From JASLCR01 sp036405515 (GTDB taxonomy: Bacteria; Patescibacteriota; Saccharimonadia; Saccharimonadales; Saccharimonadaceae): a stretch of DNA of 15,230 nucleotides. Shown one piece after another: positions 6,939-12,097 of the stretch (the first letter of the stretch is position 1; each line of letters begins with the position of its first letter). The notes under the pieces were generated by a model, which was given only the letters and a program-made list of their open reading frames with translations, was not told where the DNA came from and searched no databases. The position numbers and the translations under genes are program-made. The stretch lies in contig DASWXM010000033.1 of the NCBI GenBank assembly GCA_036405515.1, positions 1 through 15,230 on the forward strand, read 5' to 3'.

Positions 6939-8151
6939 TATATCCTCCTGATGCTTCATCTGCCATTAGGCGATACCGCAAATCACGCACCGCATTCATG
7001 AAATATAGAAATGCATCATATGGTGAATCGTAAGGGCTAAAATATGCATGTACGTCACCGTCTTTAAACCACTTAGTGCACATATAGTAAACGTGGTCAG
7101 ATGTCTGCAACTTACGCCAATCACCGATCAAATACTCATCTCCAGAATGCATGATACTCGATTCAAGCGCATACAAGTGTCTGAGGGCTTCTTGCTGCAT
7201 CGCATTTCCAAGCCAAGCTGTGAGGTCGCGCTCCGTATCAGCCCAGGTGATCGTTCGCGGTGAGCTAAGTTCATCTTCGGCTTCATGCTGTTCCGCAGCT
7301 TGAGTAAGCGTATAAAACGATGCACCTTCTTCATCAAGCCACTTGCCGACAAACGATTCAAAGAAGTTAAAGATTCCCGTATCTGCCCATTGGTGTTCGC
7401 CAAATGTCTCATAATCCATAAATAAGTTCAAGAGAGGAGCGTGCTCAAGTGCGGCATTTACCCACGCGACGTAGCGATCTGCAGTAAGTGGATGCTCAGA
7501 CCAGCCTTTATCGCTAAAACGGAAAGCCAGGTCGTCAGATAGCTTGTAGTTTTTAAGGAGTAGCTTAATATTCTCTGTACCCGCTGGTCGATACATATAG
7601 TTTGGACTTCGCCAGCCTAAAATCGATCCCCAACCTTCAGTGATAATCGCTTTGTAGCCAGCCTGATCAGCCCACTTGGCAAGCTCATCGTTATATGAAA
7701 GCTCAGTATTGCGAAAAGCAGTAGGCTTTACACCAAAGTAGCGCTCAATTATCTGTTCATGCTCCTTTACTTGACGCTCAAACTCACTGCGACTATAGAA
7801 GAAGGCCAAGCTATGCTCATAGGTTTCGGCAACGATCTCGACACGTCCAGTCGCTACAAGTCGTTGGAAGCTTTCAATAACGTCAGGTGTAAATGCCGCC
7901 GCCTGCTCGAGAAATGTTCCCGTAATACTCAGTGAAAGGTGAAAGTCAGGGTGCCGGTCAAGCAATTTTTCTAAAAGCGCATTCATCGGCCGATACGATT
8001 TTTCAGCAACTTTTTTCATAATAGCTTCGTTATCAGTATCGATATGGTGACTATTAAAGTATTGGTGGTCATGAGAGATATCAAAAACACTGTACGGCTT
8101 GACTCGCCATGGCTGATGAACATGCAGATAGAGAGTTATTCCTTTACTCAT
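6931..8151 (-). CDS. GH57 alpha-amylase/glucanotransferase-type glycoside hydrolase
   Basis: This 406-residue retaining enzyme of glycoside hydrolase family 57 is expected to act on alpha-1,4-glucan in the cytoplasm. The conserved regions are all present: LHVHQPWR at about 9-16, the nucleophile region FRNTELSYND with Glu150, and the acid/base region MDYETFGEHQW with Asp246. These forms resemble the archaeal GH57 amylases encoded beside GH15 genes. The ATG at 8151 overlaps the TGA of the upstream transferase as ATGA, and AAGGAG sits seven bases before it. A longer frame starting at 8196 lies inside the transferase gene and is not used. Whether the product is a hydrolase or a 4-alpha-glucanotransferase cannot be decided by reading. 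Confidence 0.93.
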   Translation of the reverse strand: MSKGITLYLHVHQPWRVKPYSVFDISHDHQYFNSHHIDTDNEAIMKKVAEKSYRPMNALLEKLLDRHPDFHLSLSITGTFLEQAAAFTPDVIESFQRLVATGRVEIVAETYEHSLAFFYSRSEFERQVKEHEQIIERYFGVKPTAFRNTELSYNDELAKWADQAGYKAIITEGWGSILGWRSPNYMYRPAGTENIKLLLKNYKLSDDLAFRFSDKGWSEHPLTADRYVAWVNAALEHAPLLNLFMDYETFGEHQWADTGIFNFFESFVGKWLDEEGASFYTLTQAAEQHEAEDELSSPRTITWADTERDLTAWLGNAMQQEALRHLYALESSIMHSGDEYLIGDWRKLQTSDHVYYMCTKWFKDGDVHAYFSPYDSPYDAFLYFMNAVRDLRYRLMADEASGGYSG

Positions 8152-9356
8152 ACCGTAGCCTCCTTGGCACCAAGACCCCGATAAAGGCTCAGGCACCGCT
8201 TTGCCACATCATGCCAGGTAATCTTACGATATTCCTGAGCAATATTCTCACGCATCGTATCGCGCAGGGCAGAGGAGCTAGCGATTGCGACTAAGCGATC
8301 AGCAAGTGCGTCTGTATCCCAAAAGTCGTAGCGAAATACATTCTGCAAGACTTCGCCTACTCCTGATTGCTTTGTCACAATTACCGCGTCATCGTGATGC
8401 GCGGCTTCAAGTGCTGTAATACCAAATGGCTCAGATACAGAACTCATCACAAAAACATCTGCCACACTAAACGCATCACGCCAAAGTCTGCCACGCACAA
8501 ATCCGGTGAAGAACACTTTGTCAGATATACCGAGATCAGCACTCAGGCGTATCAATTCATCACGCTGCTCACCATCACCTGCAAGCAAGAATACGATCTT
8601 GTCATATTTTTCACAGGCGCGTGCCGCTGCTGTCAAAAAGTGCAACAGGCCTTTCTGTACAGTGAATCGTGTCACGCTGGTAACCACGGTATAGCCGTGT
8701 TCTTTTAAGTGTTCAAGATAGCGGTATGTGCGCATATCGTACTCGTAGCCCATGAGTGCTTCGACATCGAGTGCATTATGCATCACTTCCACCTTATCGG
8801 CAGGAATTTTGTAGCGGCTGACAATGAGCTGCTTCGTGATATTACTCACTGCAATGATGCGATCAGCCATCAAAAGACCTTGCTCTTCAATTTCATGAAT
8901 CAAAGGATTTCCGTAGTTACTACCAGCGCGATCAAACTCAGTAGCGTGTACGTGAACGATCAGCGGCACATTACTAAGTTCCTTTGCGCGAATGCCGGCC
9001 TCCATTGTCAGCCAGTCATGAGCGTGAATGGCGTCGTAGCTTGTCTCAGAAGTTTCAATAAGTTGTTCGACTGCCTTCACATACTCGCGCTGTACAGCAC
9101 GCATGCCATCGTTCGGGCGCTGCTTATCGACGAGATTAGTGTCATAGGCGTTTAGGCCATATCGTTGCGGAGGAGCCTGGGGGATTGCAGGTACCACTTT
9201 CATGAATGTCACCTCAGGATGCTCAGCCTCGTAGGGGACTACGAAATCAATCGAAGCACCTTGCATTGCAAGCGCTTTCGACATCTGCAAGCAGGCTACG
9301 CCGAGCCCACCACTATTGTGCGGGGGAAGTTCCCACCCTAACATCAGTATGTTCAT
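8148..9356 (-). CDS. GT4 family glycosyltransferase, archaeal-type glycogen synthase-like
   Basis: This 402-residue GT-B fold transferase heads the alpha-glucan operon. The N-terminal domain has the glycine-rich acceptor-side loop SGGLGV (about 15-20) and HAHDW (about 111-115). The C-terminal domain has TRFTVQKGLLHFL (about 229-241) and the family 4 E-x7-E motif EPFGITALE (Glu309 and Glu317) that contacts the sugar nucleotide. Together with GH57 and GH15 neighbours this points to glycogen synthesis from UDP- or ADP-glucose, as in Methanocaldococcus-type glycogen clusters. A GT4 role in other polysaccharides is possible. The start codon has only a weak ribosome site (GTGGG). The gene's TGA overlaps the next ATG by four bases. 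Confidence 0.88.
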   Translation of the reverse strand: MNILMLGWELPPHNSGGLGVACLQMSKALAMQGASIDFVVPYEAEHPEVTFMKVVPAIPQAPPQRYGLNAYDTNLVDKQRPNDGMRAVQREYVKAVEQLIETSETSYDAIHAHDWLTMEAGIRAKELSNVPLIVHVHATEFDRAGSNYGNPLIHEIEEQGLLMADRIIAVSNITKQLIVSRYKIPADKVEVMHNALDVEALMGYEYDMRTYRYLEHLKEHGYTVVTSVTRFTVQKGLLHFLTAAARACEKYDKIVFLLAGDGEQRDELIRLSADLGISDKVFFTGFVRGRLWRDAFSVADVFVMSSVSEPFGITALEAAHHDDAVIVTKQSGVGEVLQNVFRYDFWDTDALADRLVAIASSSALRDTMRENIAQEYRKITWHDVAKRCLSLYRGLGAKEATV

Positions 9357-9414
9357 CCCACACTTCAGGTTACTCTAAGGTACCCTTGACTCCTTTTTCC
9401 TTATGCTTGCCCTT

Positions 9415-9444
9415 ATTATAAGAGGCGCTTATGGTTTTTTGCAA
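9415..9444 (-). promoter_or_regulatory. Promoter of the alpha-glucan operon
   Basis: Read on the minus strand, TTGCAA (9444-9439), an 18-base spacer and a perfect TATAAT (9420-9415). The predicted start near 9408 gives a leader of about 50 bases before the transferase ATG. The -35 box is only a moderate match. Confidence 0.55.
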
Positions 9445-9485
9445 CCTTGATTTTTATCATTTAGGTGGCGTATCTACTACCGATT

Positions 9486-9494
9486 TGTTACAAT
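9486..9494 (+). promoter_or_regulatory. Extended -10 promoter of tRNA-Trp
   Basis: TGT-TACAAT (9486-9494) is an extended -10 box with predicted start near 9501, eleven bases before the tRNA. No good -35 is visible at 17-18 bases. The TACAAT form is shared with the other tRNA promoters in the window. Confidence 0.55.
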
Positions 9495-9511
9495 ACCTTC
9501 TGGAATATCGA

Positions 9512-9586
9512 AGGGGCATAGTACAACGGTTAGTATAAAGGTCTCCAAAACCTTAGATCGTGGTTCGATTCCACGTGCCCCTGCCA
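9512..9586 (+). tRNA. tRNA-Trp (anticodon CCA)
   Basis: Acceptor strands AGGGGCA and TGCCCCT pair fully, D stem GTAC/GTAT pairs with one G-U, anticodon stem-loop AAGGT-CTCCAAA-ACCTT gives CCA, and T arm CGTGG-TTCGATT-CCACG is canonical. Discriminator G and encoded CCA complete it. The GC-rich island starts just downstream. Confidence 0.97.
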
Positions 9587-9597
9587 TAAAGAACATA

Positions 9598-9623
9598 AAC
9601 CTGTTTACATCTGTAAACAGGTT
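9598..9623 (+). terminator. Hairpin after tRNA-Trp, likely terminator
   Basis: AACCTGTTTACA and TGTAAACAGGTT form a perfect 12-bp inverted repeat with a two-base centre. The following ATATTATTTC is T-rich but broken, so termination may be weak. A palindromic protein-binding site is an alternative reading. Confidence 0.5.
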
Positions 9624-9842
9624 ATATTATTTCAATAATCACATAAGCTTTTTTACATAAAGTGAAATCTGATCCCTGTTAGAAAAGTTTGAAATTCATC
9701 TATCAGTGACTGTTATAGCATTTATGCTTGCTCGATTTTCATAAAATTGTTTAAATTATCTTATTCCTTTCTTCGGTGCGTGTCGTGCTCTCAAGACATT
9801 AGTCATGGCAGCACCACCACTCACTGATGAAAGGAATGTGGC

Positions 9843-10187
9843 ATGTACGCTACTCCCGCTACGGACAAAGATGGCAACAAGATCGCGCTCGACTTCCCGT
9901 GTTACGGGGACGGAACAGCGCCGGTTAGCCCCGAAGCCTGCGGGCTGACGCTGTGGTACAGCCATGACTCAGAGCCCGAAGGGCCTGGCCTATCATTTCA
10001 GCGGTATGCTAGTTGTGACAACAAGCACAGCTGGTTCTTCACCGCCCCTGCGACAGAAGAGAACGCGATGGACCTCGATGGCGTTGTCGTCGGCCATCTC
10101 GAGAACGATAGCGACGGACTCAAGTTCTTCAAGAAGGAGGAGTCCCGAGCCCATGTCGTAGTCACGCTCATGCCGCCTAGAAGGTAG
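9843..10187 (+). CDS. GC-rich orphan protein, 114 aa, unknown function
   Basis: I do not recognise a family. The protein is soluble, acidic in the middle and rich in aromatic and Gly/Pro residues (ALDFPCYGDGTAPVSPEACG, LTLWYSHDSEPEGPG, HSWFFTAP), ending in a basic MPPRR. Cysteines at about 20, 33 and 58 could bind metal or stay reduced. There is no signal peptide or membrane helix. AAAGGA at 9830-9835 lies seven bases before the ATG, and a strong hairpin terminator follows 20 bases after the stop, so the unit looks complete. GC content and codon use differ sharply from the chromosome around it, suggesting recent arrival. The coding call rests on composition, the ribosome site and clean boundaries. 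Confidence 0.7.
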   Translation: MYATPATDKDGNKIALDFPCYGDGTAPVSPEACGLTLWYSHDSEPEGPGLSFQRYASCDNKHSWFFTAPATEENAMDLDGVVVGHLENDSDGLKFFKKEESRAHVVVTLMPPRR

Positions 10188-10207
10188 GCAGCCTAGCCCG
10201 CGCCGAA

Positions 10208-10247
10208 GTAGAGTTCGCTCCTTCGGGAGCGGGCTCTACCACTTTTT
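10208..10247 (+). terminator. Strong intrinsic terminator with UUCG tetraloop
   Basis: GTAGAGTTCGCTCC (10208-10221) and GGAGCGGGCTCTAC (10226-10239) pair over 14 bp, including two G-U pairs, around the stable tetraloop TTCG. CAC and five T follow. It closes the 114-residue gene. Confidence 0.88.
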
Positions 10248-10285
10248 AGACATTAAAAGTTCTAAGTGCGTCCACGAGGGGCAGC

Positions 10286-10324
10286 CAAAACAAAACGTCG
10301 ACAACTCGTCGACGTTTTGTTTTG
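10286..10324. repeat. 17-bp inverted repeat, possible bidirectional terminator
   Basis: CAAAACAAAACGTCGAC and GTCGACGTTTTGTTTTG are exact reverse complements separated by AACTC. The stem begins with an A-rich arm and ends in a T-rich arm, so either strand would give a hairpin followed by U-rich RNA. Confidence 0.75.
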
Positions 10325-10331
10325 ATTATCC

Positions 10332-10361
10332 TTACAACACCCCCAAGTCCATACTTATAAT
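10332..10361 (+). promoter_or_regulatory. Promoter-like pair without an obvious gene
   Basis: TTACAA (10332-10337), an 18-base spacer and TATAAT (10356-10361). Transcription would begin near 10368, just before an ATG at 10371 that opens only a nine-codon frame ending at 10400. It may drive a small RNA or leader peptide, or be chance in AT-rich DNA. The overlapping CATACT...AGTATG could form a hairpin. Confidence 0.35.
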
Positions 10362-10511
10362 GGGGTCAGTATGAACAATAGTCGATGCCTCTTAATTTAA
10401 CTATGATTTGAATTTAACCGACCTTATTTTTACAGACGACCACTGCTTGACCACTTCAGAAAACCTATTAGACCACAATTTGTTCGGCGACGTTCCACTC
10501 TCTCCTGTTAG

Positions 10512-10540
10512 TAGACAATTGGTATAATTTATGCTATAGT
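10512..10540 (+). promoter_or_regulatory. Promoter of the 157-residue GC-rich gene
   Basis: TAGACA (10512-10517), a 17-base spacer and TATAGT (10535-10540) with a TGC extension before the -10 box. The start is predicted near 10547, leaving a leader of about 170 bases before the ATG. Confidence 0.65.
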
Positions 10541-10600
10541 ACTCCTGTTTCGTTGAGATTGATGTATTTTCATATCCGAAGCACTTTGACAAGCAGATAG

Positions 10601-10649
10601 CACAAGGTGAGAAGCAAGCACGTACAGCGCGCTTACTCCTCATCTTGTG
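10601..10649 (+). promoter_or_regulatory. Stem-loop in the 5' leader of the 157-residue gene
   Basis: CACAAGGTGAG (10601-10611) pairs with CTCATCTTGTG (10639-10649) over 11 bp with one G-U. AAGC (10612-10615) and GCTT (10631-10634) continue the stem past a four-base bulge. A second hairpin, CTCGC-TTA-GCGAG, follows at about 10667-10679, just before the ribosome binding site. I cannot match it to a known riboswitch. Confidence 0.5.
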
Positions 10650-10715
10650 TGTTAGGAAAACATACGCTCGCTTAGCGAGAGGCATACCCGCCAAAGATGG
10701 AGGAGAAGGCTTGTA

Positions 10716-11189
10716 ATGAACATCAGGGGAGCAGGATCAAATGAGGTTGAACTGTCACATGACGGCCCCTTCGACGAGCTGGATGAGCAGTCGGTTGTCA
10801 CTGACACCGAAACCCTTACCCCGCAGCACGTGGAGACCGTCTTCATGGCTTGTCTCTTCAAGGATGGCGAGGACATCAGCGACCACATCGTCGCCGAAGG
10901 CATCGTCCAGACCGTGGGCTTCCACCCCGGCCGCATCGATGAGTACCGTCAGGAGATCCACGACATGCTCGCAGAGCTTCCCGACGAGTTCAAGACCAGC
11001 GGTGGAGGTGGCTACAGCTTCCTCAACGCCTGCATGGACAAGCACGGCAACCAGTGGACTGGCATGCACCAGACCCAAGAGCAACTCGTCCAGCTCGGCA
11101 TCGCCATCGGCGAAGTCGAGTACTGCCTACCGCGTGAGATGTGGATGGCCTTCCCAGGCGGCATGCCGTACTTCATGGTCAAGCAGTAG
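10716..11189 (+). CDS. GC-rich orphan protein, 157 aa, unknown function
   Basis: No function is recognised. The protein is soluble and acidic at first (DGPFDELDEQSVVTDTET), with a middle section CLFKDGEDISDHIVAEGIVQ. A glycine-rich turn (about 95-99) leads into YSFLNACMDKHGNQWTG, and the end is PREMWMAFPGGMPYFMVKQ. The conserved-looking Gly, Trp, His and aromatic residues suggest a folded domain; no catalytic motif can be named. GGAGGAGAAGG just upstream gives a strong ribosome binding site. GC content is about 63% in a sampled line, with G/C-ending codons, unlike its flanks. It has a promoter and structured leader of its own, and the hammerhead ribozyme lies 96 bases after its stop codon on the same strand. 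Confidence 0.78.
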   Translation: MNIRGAGSNEVELSHDGPFDELDEQSVVTDTETLTPQHVETVFMACLFKDGEDISDHIVAEGIVQTVGFHPGRIDEYRQEIHDMLAELPDEFKTSGGGGYSFLNACMDKHGNQWTGMHQTQEQLVQLGIAIGEVEYCLPREMWMAFPGGMPYFMVKQ

Positions 11190-11216
11190 CTCTTCATGAG
11201 CGAGTATGGCAAGTGG

Positions 11217-11270
11217 GTGTGGGTTACAGTCTAGGTTCACGGTCTCCGTGATGTTTTCCTTAACCCCCAT
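11217..11270 (+). other. Nested stem-loop between the orphan gene and the ribozyme
   Basis: GGGTTA (11221-11226) pairs with TAACCC (11261-11266), and a few bases outside can extend the stem with one mismatch. It encloses TCACGG-TCT-CCGTGA (11237-11251) followed by TGTTTTCC. It could be a weak terminator or a 3'-end stabilising structure upstream of the ribozyme cleavage site. Confidence 0.45.
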
Positions 11271-11284
11271 GTCTGCTTGTCATA

Positions 11285-11337
11285 TTCGCTCCACGAATGT
11301 GTATTTGTGCTGATGAGTCCAAAAGGACGAAAGCGAA
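11285..11337 (+). ncRNA. Type III hammerhead self-cleaving ribozyme
   Basis: All elements of the hammerhead fold are present in order. Stem III is TTCGCT (11285-11290) with AGCGAA (11332-11337), 6 bp. Its U16.1 is 11290 and the cleavage-site base C17 is 11291, giving the triplet CUC. Stem I is CACGAAT (11292-11298) with ATTTGTG (11303-11309), 7 bp with one G-U and loop GTGT. The conserved core CTGATGA is at 11310-11316. Stem II is GTCC (11317-11320) with GGAC (11325-11328), loop AAAA. The second core strand GAAA is at 11329-11332. Stem III is the open one, so it is type III. Self-cleavage between 11291 and 11292 follows from established hammerhead chemistry. Activity was not tested here. Confidence 0.93.
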
Positions 11338-11432
11338 ACTATATTAAACCACAATAGGTTCTATAATCATCGTTCAGGTGCGCCGACCGAAATACGAAAT
11401 ACCGTTAAGTAGCAAAAACAACAATCAGCAAG

Positions 11433-11438
11433 TATTAT
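11433..11438 (+). promoter_or_regulatory. Possible -10 box giving a leaderless start
   Basis: TATTAT at 11433-11438 places a start point at about 11445, next to the ATG at 11446. No clear -35 box and no ribosome binding site apart from AGGG directly before the start. Transcription from upstream through the ribozyme is the alternative. Confidence 0.35.
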
Positions 11439-11445
11439 TAGGGTT

Positions 11446-11820
11446 ATGACCAATCGTAAAGAAACGTATCCGATATTCGTAGATCTTGGTCTTTTTTATG
11501 TGCTTTCATTTATCGCATTCAGTATATATCTTGCCATGCTTTATACATCAGAAGCCTTGATTCGTGATGTGCTAGTAATCATTGGTATCAGCCAGATTGT
11601 CGCTTCTTTTTTTCAGTTATTTACAAATTATTATGCAAGACGGACTCGTATGTATTTACCTATGCCAGATGCAGCATGCACTCCTGATTGGCCATCCAAC
11701 TCAGTAATGCTGCAGTATGGACTCCGAAGAGTTCATAGACCATATGCTTATATCTATACACTTTCTGTCATGCTTGTATCATTTATTATCGGCTTACTAG
11801 TCGCCGGTTTACTTCCGTAG
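11446..11820 (+). CDS. Three-helix membrane protein of unknown function (124 aa)
   Basis: No family is recognised. Hydrophobic segments at about 13-33 (LGLFYVLSFIAFSIYLAMLY), 39-60 (IRDVLVIIGISQIVASFFQL) and 100-122 (YIYTLSVMLVSFIIGLLVAG) predict three transmembrane helices. A loop of about 35 residues between the second and third holds ARRTRMYLPMPDAACTPDW and may be exposed or cytoplasmic. Base composition returns to the AT-rich native type here, which marks the right-hand edge of the GC-rich island. The start codon lacks a usual Shine-Dalgarno and sits close to a -10-like box. The hammerhead ribozyme ends about 108 bases upstream on the same strand, so this gene could be read from the cleaved 3' RNA product. 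Confidence 0.75.
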   Translation: MTNRKETYPIFVDLGLFYVLSFIAFSIYLAMLYTSEALIRDVLVIIGISQIVASFFQLFTNYYARRTRMYLPMPDAACTPDWPSNSVMLQYGLRRVHRPYAYIYTLSVMLVSFIIGLLVAGLLP

Positions 11821-12082
11821 CTCTGGTGGTGCTAAAACTTCTTTTGCCTAGCAAGTTGTTACCTGAAAGCTCGGCAGCTGAAAGCCGTATAAGAAGACAA
11901 GTTACAGCCTGGGTCGTGAGCAGATTTGCTGCGAATGCGACGAGACCAGTCGAAATATGCTTCTCTATCAAAAACATTTCACCACATCTAAGATGAAAGG
12001 CGTAGATGCTTCTGCAAGGAGGCGGCTATATATAATCATTTCGAAGTGAGCATTCATCGTGCCCGTATACTGATATTAGTTG

Positions 12083-12088
12083 TATAAT
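12083..12088 (+). promoter_or_regulatory. TATAAT box directly before the HEVFH membrane gene
   Basis: A perfect TATAAT at 12083-12088 predicts transcription from about 12095, three bases before the ATG at 12098. No good -35 box is seen. A second TATAAT at 12031-12036 could give a 55-base leader instead. Confidence 0.4.
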
Positions 12089-12097
12089 TGTCATGTC

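Larger units (their letters stand above)
10188..10715 (+). other. 528-base intergenic stretch between the two GC-rich genes
   Basis: No substantial gene is visible. In order the stretch holds a UUCG-loop terminator (10208-10247), a 17-bp inverted repeat (10286-10324), a promoter-like pair (10332-10361) followed by a nine-codon frame starting at 10371, the direct repeats AATTTAAC (10394 and 10411) and GACCAC (10438, 10449, 10471), the promoter of the next gene (10512-10540), and a structured 5' leader of about 170 bases. Base composition returns to AT-rich outside the hairpins. Confidence 0.6.
9587..11445. other. GC-rich genomic island with hairpins and a hammerhead ribozyme
   Basis: Two orphan genes here have about 63-67% GC in sampled 60-base stretches (hand counts at 9901 and 10861), against about 35% in the gene that follows (11461). 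Codon third positions are dominated by G and C. The segment begins at the 3' end of tRNA-Trp, a common integration point, and contains long hairpins, a structured leader and a self-cleaving ribozyme. No integrase, transposase or clear flanking repeat is visible, so calling it a mobile element would go beyond the data. Horizontal acquisition is inferred from composition. Confidence 0.5.

Noticed and set aside
8367..9155. Plus-strand frames opposite the GT4 gene (113 and 148 codons)
   Set aside because: They are antisense to a gene with clear family motifs and lack ribosome sites and recognisable domains.
9824..9870. A second CTGATGA before the 114-residue gene, as a possible second hammerhead
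   Set aside because: The core heptamer is present at 9824-9830, but no stem II and GAAA follow within a usable distance and no stem I hairpin precedes it.
10741..11199. A 152-codon frame overlapping the 157-residue GC-rich gene in another phase
   Set aside because: Its product is a Ser/Thr/Arg/Pro-rich string typical of the shadow frame of a GC-rich gene, and it has no ribosome binding site.
11374..11385. TCAGGTGCGCCG shared with the start of tRNA-Thr(UGU) at 2918-2929, as an attachment-site remnant
   Set aside because: A 12-base identity is expected several times by chance among all position pairs in a window of this size, and the flanks do not match.
11826..11993. A GTG-started frame of about 55 codons downstream of the three-helix membrane protein, beginning VVLKLLLPSKLLP
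   Set aside because: No ribosome binding site, overlaps nothing recognisable, and the composition after the first hydrophobic stretch is unremarkable. It could be a gene remnant, but I cannot support it. The stretch also holds several small hairpins without a recognisable RNA family.
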